Assembly (NCBI GenBank): GCA_036257535.1
Contig: DATAFJ010000141.1
Coordinates: 1-44,229, forward strand
Source: DATAEE01 sp036257535
GTDB lineage: Bacteria > Acidobacteriota > Vicinamibacteria > Vicinamibacterales > 2-12-FULL-66-21
DNA: 44,229 nt
Reading direction: 5' to 3'
Made by a program: the position numbers and the translations under genes. The notes below the pieces were generated by a model. That model did not search any database. It was not told the DNA's origin and saw nothing but the letters and a program-made list of their open reading frames with translations. Below are positions 7,581 to 14,673 of this stretch, piece by piece (the first letter of the stretch is position 1; the number at the start of each line of letters is the position of its first letter).

Positions 7581-8909
7581 GTGAGCACCCTCCTCGTTCG
7601 CAACGCCACGATTCTCACCATGAACGACGCCTTCGACATCGTCGACGGCGACGTGTCCGTTCGCGACGGTGTCATCACGGCGGTCGGCGGCGATGCCGAC
7701 GACGGCCGGCATGACACGGAGATCGACGCACGGGGCGGGTTCCTCCTCCCTGGGTTGATTCAGACGCACGTCCACCTGTGTCAGACGCTCTTCCGCGGCT
7801 ATGCGGACGATCTTCCGCTGCTCGACTGGCTCCGCCGGCGGGTCTGGCCCATGGAAGCGGCGCATACGCCGGCGTCGCTCGCGGTTTCGGCGCGGCTCGC
7901 CGCGTCCGAGCTCCTTCTCTCCGGCACGACGACGGTGCTGACGATGGAGACGGTGCACGACACGGAGGCTGTGCTCGAGGCGCTTGGCGACACTGGACTT
8001 CGCGCCGTCGTCGGCAAGTGCATGATGGATGTGGACAGCCCCGAGGTACCGCGCAGGTTGAGGGAGTCGACGCGCGATTCACTGCAAGAGAGTCAGGGGC
8101 TCGTCGCGCGGTGGAGCGCGCGTCCGGGACTGGTTCGTGCCGCCTTCGCGCCCCGCTTCGCGCTTTCCTGCACGCGCGACCTGCTGGAGGCGGTCGCCGC
8201 ATTGTCGGCGTCGACGGGTGCGCTGATCCACACTCATGCATCTGAGTCCCCCGACGAGATGGAGGCCGTTCGCCGGCTGACCGGCATGGACAATCTCGAC
8301 TACCTCGCCCAGATCGGCCTCGCTACGCCGCGGCTGTGCGCCGCGCACTGCGTGTGGGCCGGTGACGCGCAGCAGGGTCTGCTGGCCCGGCAGGATGTAA
8401 AGGTGCTTCACTGCCCTTCTTCGAACCTCAAGCTCGGTTCGGGCGTCGCGCCTGTCGTCGAGCTCCTGGCGCGCGGCGTGTCGGTATCGCTCGGCGCCGA
8501 CGGTGCGGCGTGCAACAACCGGCTGGACATGTTCGAGGAGATGCGGCTGGCGGCCGTGCTGCAGGCGATGCGGCGCGGGCCGGGGGCGCTGCCGGCGCGC
8601 GATGCGCTCCGGATGGCCACGCGCGAGGGCGCACGCGCGCTCGGTCTGTCGACTGAGCTGGGATCGATCGAACCGGGCAAGCGCGCCGACCTGATCGTCA
8701 TCGATCGCGACCGGCCTCATCTGGCGACGGCGCCCGATCCCTGCTCCGCGATCGTGTACTCGGCGACCGGCGCCGACGTGCGGGCGACGATCGTGAACGG
8801 CGAGGCGGTCGTGCGCGATTTCGCCCTCGTACGGCTCGACCGCGACGCCGTCGTCGCGGAAGCACGCGAGGCTGCCGGCGCCCTCGCCCGCCGCGCGGGT
8901 GTTGTATAA
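7581..8909 (+). CDS. Amidohydrolase, TRZ/ATZ / SAH-deaminase-like
   Basis: Metal-dependent amidohydrolase of 442 aa, probably deaminating or hydrolysing a purine or related N-heterocycle; family relatives include guanine deaminase/SsnA, MTA/SAH deaminase and TrzN/AtzB. The N-terminal small beta-domain (MSTLLVRNATILTMND) is followed by the metal motif QTHVH (H63, H65). HTHASES comes near residue 218, then AAHCVWAGD and LGADGAACNN, the last holding the metal-binding aspartate. The C-terminus closes with the classic GSIEPGKRADLIVID. Translation starts at GTG 7581, where the conserved N-terminus begins; no in-frame ATG fits better. Pairing with an XdhC gene upstream supports purine catabolism, but the exact substrate cannot be read. 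Confidence 0.92.
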   Translation: MSTLLVRNATILTMNDAFDIVDGDVSVRDGVITAVGGDADDGRHDTEIDARGGFLLPGLIQTHVHLCQTLFRGYADDLPLLDWLRRRVWPMEAAHTPASLAVSARLAASELLLSGTTTVLTMETVHDTEAVLEALGDTGLRAVVGKCMMDVDSPEVPRRLRESTRDSLQESQGLVARWSARPGLVRAAFAPRFALSCTRDLLEAVAALSASTGALIHTHASESPDEMEAVRRLTGMDNLDYLAQIGLATPRLCAAHCVWAGDAQQGLLARQDVKVLHCPSSNLKLGSGVAPVVELLARGVSVSLGADGAACNNRLDMFEEMRLAAVLQAMRRGPGALPARDALRMATREGARALGLSTELGSIEPGKRADLIVIDRDRPHLATAPDPCSAIVYSATGADVRATIVNGEAVVRDFALVRLDRDAVVAEAREAAGALARRAGVV

Positions 8910-8910
8910 T
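8905..8910 (+). promoter_or_regulatory. -10 element of the hrcA cluster promoter
   Basis: A perfect TATAAT lies 33 nt before the hrcA start codon, and within the last codons of the upstream amidohydrolase gene and its stop. A start site about 7 nt downstream would fall inside the CIRCE-like operator at 8914-8940. No convincing -35 element is seen. Confidence 0.65.
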
Positions 8911-8913
8911 TAG

Positions 8914-8940
8914 TTAGCACTCAAGGGCTTAGACTGCCAG
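8914..8940 (+). promoter_or_regulatory. Degenerate CIRCE operator (HrcA binding site)
   Basis: The consensus CIRCE is TTAGCACTC, nine bases, GAGTGCTAA. Here the left half TTAGCACTC (8914-8922) is perfect, the spacer is exactly nine bases (8923-8931), and the right half GACTGCCAG (8932-8940) matches 6 of 9. It sits directly downstream of TATAAT and 2 nt before the hrcA ATG. That is the place expected for a self-repressing operator that blocks initiation until heat inactivates HrcA. Confidence 0.85.
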
Positions 8941-8942
8941 AC

Positions 8943-9989
8943 ATGGCCACCATCCGATCCACGACGCTCGGCGAACGCGACCGCCGCATTCTCGCGGCGC
9001 TCGTCAGCTCGTACATCGAAGCGGGCGAACCGGTGTCCTCACTCTGGCTCGCCGAGCGGCCCGGGTTCGGCTTTTCCTCTGCGACGGTCCGGAACATCCT
9101 GGCACGGCTCGAGGCGTCGGGTTATGTCCGGCAGCCGCACACCTCCGCCGGACGCGTGCCGACCGACCGCGGCTATCGCGCGTACGTGGACCAGCTGCTG
9201 AACGGCCGGCGGCCGTCCCGGGCGGCCCCACAGATCGAGGCGCGGCTGCGCCGCGCGTCGACCGTGCCCGATGCGCTCCAAGATGCCTCGCACGAGCTGT
9301 CGCGGATGTCGCACCAGATCGGCTTCGCGTTCGCGCCGGCCGACGACGGCGCCACGCTTCGCCATATCGAGTTCATTCCGCTCGACTCCCGACGCGTGCT
9401 CGTCGTCCTCGTCGCCACGAGCGGCGACATCGCGCACAAGGTCGTCGACGTCGAGGAGGAAGTGCGCCCCAACGATCTCCACCAGGCGGCGAATTACCTG
9501 AACACCCAGTTTGCCGGCAGGGCGCTCGTCGAAGTGCGCGACGAAATCGAAGCCCGGCTGCGCAAGGAGCGGATGTTGTACGACCGGCTCGTCGAGCGCG
9601 CGCTCAGACTGGCTGCATCGGGTCTCGCGGCCATCTCGCCGTCCGACACGGTCTTTATTCAGGGCGCGTCGCTGCTCCTCGAGGAGAACGCCGGGTTCCC
9701 GATCGAGACGCTCCGGACGCTCCTGCGGATGATCGAGGAGAAGCATCGTCTCGTCCGGCTCCTCAACGAGTGCATCGAGGGAAGCGGCCTCACGATCGTC
9801 ATCGGCCGCGAGCACGTCGCCCCCGACCTGCAGCCGTTCAGTCTTGTCGTCTCCACCTACGGTGAAGGCCCGCGCGCCGGGATGGTCGGCGTTCTAGGGC
9901 CGACCCGCATGCATTACGCGAGGGCAATCGCCGTCGTCGACGGCATGTCGCGCGCGATCACGAGCATTCTCGGCGACCGTACGTCGTAA
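8943..9989 (+). CDS. hrcA: Heat-inducible transcription repressor HrcA
   Basis: Repressor of 348 aa that binds CIRCE operators of chaperone genes and is released when unfolded protein occupies GroEL. The N-terminal winged helix spans about residues 5-80, with LGERDRRILAALVSSYIEAG, then SSATVRNILARLEASGYV and PHTSAGRVPTDRGYRAYVD, all hallmarks of HrcA. The GAF-like middle and C-terminal regions follow, with LLEENAGFPIETLRTLLRMI and a C-terminus with GVLGPTRMHYARAIAVVD. The ATG at 8943 lies just after the CIRCE-like site, with almost no leader. It is the first gene of the hrcA-grpE-dnaJ cluster, with 14 nt to grpE. Confidence 0.97.
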   Translation: MATIRSTTLGERDRRILAALVSSYIEAGEPVSSLWLAERPGFGFSSATVRNILARLEASGYVRQPHTSAGRVPTDRGYRAYVDQLLNGRRPSRAAPQIEARLRRASTVPDALQDASHELSRMSHQIGFAFAPADDGATLRHIEFIPLDSRRVLVVLVATSGDIAHKVVDVEEEVRPNDLHQAANYLNTQFAGRALVEVRDEIEARLRKERMLYDRLVERALRLAASGLAAISPSDTVFIQGASLLLEENAGFPIETLRTLLRMIEEKHRLVRLLNECIEGSGLTIVIGREHVAPDLQPFSLVVSTYGEGPRAGMVGVLGPTRMHYARAIAVVDGMSRAITSILGDRTS

Positions 9990-10003
9990 CGAACCACACA
10001 GTC

Positions 10004-10534
10004 ATGCCAGACATTCCCAAGCCAGTCGAAGAAGCCGTCGAAGGCGATCCGTCCGAAGGCGCCCGCGCCGAATCGACGCAGGACCCTGCGGAGATTCAAC
10101 GCCAGCGCGACGAGTACTACGATCTTCTCCTGCGCACGCGCGCGGAGTTCGACAACTACCGCAAGCGGATCGACCGCGAGCGTCAGGAGTCGGCCGGGGC
10201 CGCTGCGGCGGACCTGTTCCGCGACCTGCTGCCGCTCGTCGACGATCTCGAACGGGCGCTCGGCGCCGACACCGGCGGCGACGCGGAAGGCTACCGGAAA
10301 GGGGTCGAGCTGATTCATCGTCAGCTGCTCGATCTCCTCCGCCGAAAGGGTGTGCGCCCCATCGACGCCGTCGGCGCCGACTTCGACCCCCACGTCCATC
10401 AGGCGGTCACCTACGAGCCGGCGCCCGATCGGCGCGAAGGCGAGGTGATCGAAGAGCTGCGGCGCGGTTACATGCTCGGCGATCGATTGCTCCGGCCCTC
10501 GATGGTCAAGGTCGCCAAGGTCGAGAATTCGTGA
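10004..10534 (+). CDS. grpE: Nucleotide exchange factor GrpE
   Basis: Co-chaperone of 176 aa that releases ADP from DnaK. The N-terminal acidic tail is followed by a long coiled-coil helix (about residues 28-70, including YYDLLLRTRAEFDNYRKRI). The C-terminal beta-wing has GADFDPHVHQAV and a hydrophobic closing segment GYMLGDRLLRPSMVKVAK, the family signature. It lies 14 nt after hrcA. Its last 4 nt overlap the GTG start of dnaJ (GTGA), so dnaJ is probably translationally coupled to it. Confidence 0.97.
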   Translation: MPDIPKPVEEAVEGDPSEGARAESTQDPAEIQRQRDEYYDLLLRTRAEFDNYRKRIDRERQESAGAAAADLFRDLLPLVDDLERALGADTGGDAEGYRKGVELIHRQLLDLLRRKGVRPIDAVGADFDPHVHQAVTYEPAPDRREGEVIEELRRGYMLGDRLLRPSMVKVAKVENS

Positions 10535-11682
10535 CCACGGCGAAGCGGGACTACTACGAAGTGCTGGGCGTAGACCGCTCGGCCACCGATTCCGAAATCA
10601 AGAGCGCCTACCGGAAGCTCGCGCTCAAGCACCATCCTGATCGCAATCCGGGCAACAAACAGGCCGAGGAGAGGTTCAAGGAAGCGGCCGAGGCCTACGC
10701 GGTTCTCGCCGATCGCGACAAGCGGGCGGCGTACGATCGCTTCGGCCATGCCGGCGTCGGCGCTGCCGCGGGAGCCGGGGGGTTCGATCCGTCCATCTTC
10801 TCGGACTTCGGCGATATCTTCGGCGGCCTCGGGGATCTCTTCGGGTTCGGCGATCTGTTCGGCGCCGCGCGGAGACGCCACGGTCCCATGCGGGGCGCGG
10901 ACCTGCGCTACGACCTGGAGATCGCATTCGCGGAGTCGGCGTCCGGCACCGAGACGGCGATTCAGATTCCGCGCGACGAAGCATGCGAGACGTGCGGCGG
11001 CTCGGGCTCTGCGCCCGGCTCGTCACCCGAAGTCTGCTCGCAGTGCAAGGGCCGCGGCCAGCTTCGGTATCAGCAGGGGTTCCTCACCGTCACGCGGCCC
11101 TGCGGGCAGTGCCGCGGGTCCGGACGGGTCATTACTCACCCCTGCGACACGTGCCGCGGCGCGGGGCGCATCACACGCGAACGCAAGCTGACCGTCAGGA
11201 TTCCGGCCGGCATCGCGAACGGCCAGCGTCTCCGGCTCTTCGGCGAGGGCGAGCACGGCGTCAACGGCGGCCCGCCGGGCGACCTCTATGTCATCGTGCA
11301 CGTGAAAGAGCATCCGTTCTTCCAGCGTGACGGGGACGATCTCCTGTGCGAAGCGCCCGTCAGCTTCCCCATTCTCGCGCTCGGCGGTTCGATAGAAGTG
11401 CCGACGCTCGACGGCGAGACCACAGTCAACGTGCCGGCAGGAACGCAGAGCGGCGCGCGGTTCCGCGTGCGCGGCAAGGGCATGCCGAACGTGTCTGGTC
11501 GCGGCCGCGGCGATCTGCACGTTGTCGTCCGTCCCGCCGTCCCGCGAAAGATGACGAAAGAGCAGAAGAAGCTCCTCGAGCAGCTCGCCAAGCTGATGCC
11601 GCAGGAGACGATCGACCCCCACGTCAGCGCAAAGCCCGAAGAGCGGGCCTTCTTCGAGAAGGTCAAGGACATCTTTGGATAG
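10531..11682 (+). CDS. dnaJ: Molecular chaperone DnaJ
   Basis: Hsp40 co-chaperone of 383 aa that delivers clients to DnaK and triggers its ATPase. The J domain covers residues 7-72 with HPD at 35-37. A Gly/Phe-rich linker follows (about 75-118). The zinc-finger domain has four CxxCxGxG-type repeats (CETCGGSG, CSQCKGRG, CGQCRGSG, CDTCRGAG). The C-terminal client-binding domains end the protein. Its GTG start overlaps the grpE stop. dnaK, which often sits between grpE and dnaJ, is absent here and must be elsewhere if present. A repeat hairpin follows directly. Confidence 0.97.
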   Translation: MTTAKRDYYEVLGVDRSATDSEIKSAYRKLALKHHPDRNPGNKQAEERFKEAAEAYAVLADRDKRAAYDRFGHAGVGAAAGAGGFDPSIFSDFGDIFGGLGDLFGFGDLFGAARRRHGPMRGADLRYDLEIAFAESASGTETAIQIPRDEACETCGGSGSAPGSSPEVCSQCKGRGQLRYQQGFLTVTRPCGQCRGSGRVITHPCDTCRGAGRITRERKLTVRIPAGIANGQRLRLFGEGEHGVNGGPPGDLYVIVHVKEHPFFQRDGDDLLCEAPVSFPILALGGSIEVPTLDGETTVNVPAGTQSGARFRVRGKGMPNVSGRGRGDLHVVVRPAVPRKMTKEQKKLLEQLAKLMPQETIDPHVSAKPEERAFFEKVKDIFG

Positions 11683-11770
11683 GGCTTGGGGCTTGGGGCT
11701 TGGGGCTCAAAGCCCAGAACTCAGAACTCAAAGCTCAAAGCTCAAAGCTCAAGGCTCAAGGCTCAAGGCT
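11683..11770. repeat. Word-repeat hairpin of the GGGCTTG/GCTCAAG type
   Basis: About four tandem copies of GGGCTTG are followed by about six copies of GCTCAAA or GCTCAAG, ending just before the prmA start. The first block pairs with the last in a 7-nt register, with six of seven positions per period matching if G-U pairs count, so the RNA can form a long stem. It lies between dnaJ and prmA and could act as an attenuator or RNA-stability element. It resembles the repeats at 1070-1162 and 7371-7563 in form, not in sequence. Confidence 0.85.
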
Positions 11771-11777
11771 TAGATAG

Positions 11778-12608
11778 TTGCCGAGCGCGCCCGCGCTGAT
11801 ACTCCGCTTCTCTCACGACGATCCTCTCGCACGAGATCTGGCGGCTGCGTGGATCGACGGCACGGCCGCCGTCGCGATCGACGAGCCCGGGGATCGTGAG
11901 TGGCGCGTCTACTACCCGAACGCCGCGGCTCGAACCGCCGCGCGCACCATGCTCGAACCGTCCTGCCGCTCCCGCGGCATCTCCCTCCACGACGTCGACG
12001 TGGACGATGAGGACTGGGCGAGACGGAGCCAGGCTCAGCTCAAGGCGATCCGCGCTGGCAATATCGTCGTCGCTCCTCCGTGGGACCTCCCTGCCTCTGC
12101 CGTGGGCGATGCCGTGGTGACGGTCGTCATCGAACCGTCGGCGGGCTTCGGCACGGGCCATCACGCGAGCACCAGGCTCTGCCTGCTCGCTCTCCAGCGA
12201 CTCGATCTGGCGGGCCGGTCCGTCATCGACGTCGGTACCGGCTCCGGCGTTCTGGCGATCGCGGCTGCCAAGCTCGGCGCTGCCCGGGTGACTGGCATCG
12301 ATACCGATCCCGACGCGGTTGGAAGCGCGCGGGACAACGTTGGAAGAAATTCGGTGAACGTCGCCCTAAGGGTGGCCGACGTGGCCTCGTTCCACGAGGA
12401 CTTCGACGTTGTCCTGGCGAACCTGACTGCGGCCTGGCTGCGGCGGCTCGCCCCCAGGCTCCTGGATTTGTCGAGGCATGGCCCGTACGTCCTGTCGGGG
12501 CTGCAAAGCGCAGAGACGGCGACCGTTCTATTGGCCTTCGAAGGATCGGCCGATGTTATTGATGACCTCGAAGAGGACGGCTGGACGGCGTTCATCCTCA
12601 CCAGATAG
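11778..12608 (+). CDS. prmA: Ribosomal protein L11 methyltransferase PrmA
   Basis: SAM-dependent enzyme of 276 aa that trimethylates ribosomal protein L11. The N-terminal substrate-binding domain ends with the linker region IVVAPPWDLP. The catalytic Rossmann domain has the family motif PSAGFGTGHHASTRLCL, then VIDVGTGSGVLAIAAAKLGA as SAM motif I, and VVLANLTAAWL as the post-II motif (NxTA, compared with the common NILA). The best start is TTG at 11778, immediately after the repeat, because no ATG gives the normal N-terminus; this start is uncertain. dnaJ-prmA-rsmE order is common in other phyla, but here rsmE is inverted. Confidence 0.94.
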   Translation: MPSAPALILRFSHDDPLARDLAAAWIDGTAAVAIDEPGDREWRVYYPNAAARTAARTMLEPSCRSRGISLHDVDVDDEDWARRSQAQLKAIRAGNIVVAPPWDLPASAVGDAVVTVVIEPSAGFGTGHHASTRLCLLALQRLDLAGRSVIDVGTGSGVLAIAAAKLGAARVTGIDTDPDAVGSARDNVGRNSVNVALRVADVASFHEDFDVVLANLTAAWLRRLAPRLLDLSRHGPYVLSGLQSAETATVLLAFEGSADVIDDLEEDGWTAFILTR

Positions 12609-12678
12609 ACCCGGATGGCCGCAATCCTGCTACATCCACTTGGGGAACCCTGCGAAACGGTGGTGTGAATGAATCTTT

Positions 12679-12873
12679 ATGGCTGCGCGGCGACCGCGTA
12701 GTGAATCGCTACTCGACGAGATCCGCGACCTTACGGAAAAAGTGCGACAGGTCCGACTCGAGCTGGAGAGTCTGATCCCGCGACGCGAGGACCGATCGGC
12801 GTGGCGGATGCTGAGCTCCCATGGCGAACGCGGCATCGCCACCGACGGGGAGCCTCGCCGCCGTCGCGGCTAG
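12679..12873 (+). CDS. Small hypothetical protein, predicted coiled coil
   Basis: Possible 64-aa protein that I do not recognise. ATG is at 12679. Residues about 9-35 (SLLDEIRDLTEKVRQVRLEL and onward) have a heptad-like spacing of Leu/Ile/Val with charged flanks, typical of a short coiled coil, followed by a basic, probably disordered tail. No clear ribosome-binding site is seen. It lies 70 nt after prmA on the same strand, and its stop shares a CTAG palindrome with the stop of convergent rsmE. Coding status is plausible but unproven. Confidence 0.4.
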   Translation: MAARRPRSESLLDEIRDLTEKVRQVRLELESLIPRREDRSAWRMLSSHGERGIATDGEPRRRRG

Positions 12874-13619
12874 AAGTCCCGCCAGACCGTCCTCAAGACC
12901 GCCAACACAACCAGCGGCGCGGCGTCTGCCCTCATCGTGCGGGCACCGAGAGTGAGCTGTACGCACCCGGCTCGCGCCGCGACCCGAAGCTCCGCCTCAT
13001 CCCAGCCACCTTCCGGCCCGACGACAACGGTTGCGGCCTCTGGCGCGGGCCGCTCGAGAAGCTCCCCGATCGTCGTCGTGTAAACGCGAACTGTCGCCTC
13101 ACCGTGCGCGACTGGCTCGACCAGCAGGTATGCACCCGGCGTTGATGCCACCCATTCGTCGAATCGCGCGGCCGGACGGATTTCTGGAACGACCGCTCGG
13201 CGGCACTGTTTGGCGGAGGCGATCGCGATGCGATGCCAGCGCCCGCGGAGACGTTCGCTCGTGACCGCCGGCGCGGGCACGACGGTCCTCCGCGTGACGA
13301 GCGGCTGGACGGCGACGACGCCAAGCATCGTGGCATCGCGGACGACGGCGTCCATTCGGTCACCCTTGAGCGCGGCCTGCGCGAGCGTGATGGCCACGCG
13401 CGGCTCGGCGGTCGGCTCGACGGCGTCCAGCACGCGGACCTGCACGTCGCGCCGGCCTACCGCTTCGACGCGGCCACGGCGCTCGGCGCCCCGGCCGTCG
13501 AAGAGCGCCACCTCGTCGCCGGCGGCGAGACGGAGGACGTTCGCAAGATGGTGCGCCTCGTCACCGTCGAGCCGTATGAGGTCCGCGTCGAGCCTTGGCG
13601 CGTAGAAGCGCGGCAGCAT
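12870..13619 (-). CDS. rsmE: 16S rRNA (uracil(1498)-N(3))-methyltransferase RsmE
   Basis: SPOUT-class methyltransferase of 249 aa that modifies U1498 of 16S rRNA in the assembled small subunit. The N-terminal PUA-like domain begins MLPRFYAP with GDEAHHLANVLRLAAGDEV. The C-terminal knotted domain has TLAQAALKGDRMDAVVRDAT, then SAKQCRRAVVPEI and VVVGPEGGWDEAEL, with the deep-knot LTLGARTMRADAAPLVVLA. ATG 13619 is chosen because MLPRFYAP is the normal N-terminus; the frame stays open 21 codons further upstream. It is divergent from the kinase gene, with only 22 nt between the starts. Confidence 0.95.
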   Translation of the reverse strand: MLPRFYAPRLDADLIRLDGDEAHHLANVLRLAAGDEVALFDGRGAERRGRVEAVGRRDVQVRVLDAVEPTAEPRVAITLAQAALKGDRMDAVVRDATMLGVVAVQPLVTRRTVVPAPAVTSERLRGRWHRIAIASAKQCRRAVVPEIRPAARFDEWVASTPGAYLLVEPVAHGEATVRVYTTTIGELLERPAPEAATVVVGPEGGWDEAELRVAARAGCVQLTLGARTMRADAAPLVVLAVLRTVWRDF

Positions 13620-13627
13620 AGAGGTGG

Positions 13628-13633
13628 TATAGT
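13628..13633 (+). promoter_or_regulatory. -10 element of the Ser/Thr kinase gene
   Basis: TATAGT ends 8 nt before the GTG start of the kinase gene at 13642. A typical start site 6-8 nt downstream would put the mRNA 5' end at or within 1-2 nt of GTG, so the message may be leaderless. No -35 element is evident. The divergent rsmE start codon is only 9 nt away on the other side. Confidence 0.45.
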
Positions 13634-13641
13634 CCCGCGCA

Positions 13642-14601
13642 GTGCTCTTCCGCGGGCAGTCCCTTGGAAAATACAAGATCATAGCGCCGCTTGGGAGCGG
13701 CGGCTTCGGCTCGGTCTACCTCGCTGAAGACACGTGGATCCACAAGCGGGTCGCCATCAAGGTTCCGCACCGCCAGAACATCGACTTCGGCGAGCTGCTG
13801 AAGGAGCCGCGGCTGCTCGCGAGCCTCAGCCATCCGAACATCGTCGCGATCATCACGGCCGAGAAGCAGGAAAACGTCTTCTTCATCGTGATGGAGTACG
13901 TACCGGGCGAGACGCTCGAACACATCCTCGGCGCTGGCGGGCCGCTCGAGCTCGCGCGGGCGCTCGACTTCGCCTGTCAGATCTGCAACGCCGTGGATCA
14001 CGCCCACCGACAGGGGGTCATCCATCGCGACCTGCGCCCCGCGAACGTACTCGTGTCGGACGGACAGATCGCCAAGGTCGCAGACTTCGGCACCTCGCGT
14101 TTTCTCGAAATCGCGGCGCACGGGACGACCGTGATCGGCAGCCCGCCCTACATGGCGCCCGAGCAGTTTCACGGCAAGGCGGTATTCGCCTCCGACATCT
14201 ACTCGCTCGGCGTCACGATGTACCAGATGCTCACCGGCGTTCTGCCGTACGACACGCCCGCACCGTCCGACATCCCGAAGCTGATGACGGGCGAGCTCGT
14301 CTCCGCGCCCCGGCTGAAGAATCCATCCATCCCCAAGGCAGTCAGCGACGTGATCCTCCGGGCGATGGCGCCCGACGTGACGGCGCGCTATCAACGGGCG
14401 TCCGACCTGCTCACCGATCTGCTCGCCACACGGCCCGCTCCGGTTCGGAAGGCCGCCGTCGGCGAACGGCGGGACGGAGCGATGGAGGCGGCGCGACCGC
14501 CGCGCGCCCGCGACACGCCCGAGGCGCGATTCTGCTGGCAGTGCCGGAAGCCGCTGCACGCACGCGCCGATCTCTGCCCTTTCTGTGGCGAGCGGCAGTG
14601 A
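13642..14601 (+). CDS. Soluble Ser/Thr protein kinase with C-terminal zinc ribbon
   Basis: Hanks-type kinase of 319 aa. The P-loop is GSGGFGSV (18-25) and the ATP lysine is K40 in VAIK. The catalytic loop is H128-RDLRPAN135 and the DFG motif starts at D148. SPPYMAPEQ follows as the substrate-side signature, then DIYSLGVTMYQMLTG. The usual HRDLKPxN lysine is Arg here (R132). There is no transmembrane segment and no PASTA domain. After a proline/arginine-rich linker the last residues form a zinc ribbon with C298xxC301 and C312xxC315. It is therefore a cytosolic kinase with unknown substrate. Start is GTG 13642. Confidence 0.94.
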   Translation: MLFRGQSLGKYKIIAPLGSGGFGSVYLAEDTWIHKRVAIKVPHRQNIDFGELLKEPRLLASLSHPNIVAIITAEKQENVFFIVMEYVPGETLEHILGAGGPLELARALDFACQICNAVDHAHRQGVIHRDLRPANVLVSDGQIAKVADFGTSRFLEIAAHGTTVIGSPPYMAPEQFHGKAVFASDIYSLGVTMYQMLTGVLPYDTPAPSDIPKLMTGELVSAPRLKNPSIPKAVSDVILRAMAPDVTARYQRASDLLTDLLATRPAPVRKAAVGERRDGAMEAARPPRARDTPEARFCWQCRKPLHARADLCPFCGERQ

Positions 14602-14641
14602 AGACGCTGCTCTTTCCGCGCATCCAGCGGGCAAAGGATGC

Positions 14642-14647
14642 TAGAAT
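14642..14647 (+). promoter_or_regulatory. -10 element of ilvE
   Basis: TAGAAT lies 26 nt before the ilvE ATG at 14674, in the gap after the kinase gene. It has the TAnAAT form of the other -10 candidates in this window. The leader between it and the ATG carries an AAAGGA ribosome-binding site. Confidence 0.45.
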
Positions 14648-14673
14648 CGACCTCAGCCGAAAGGACTGATTCG

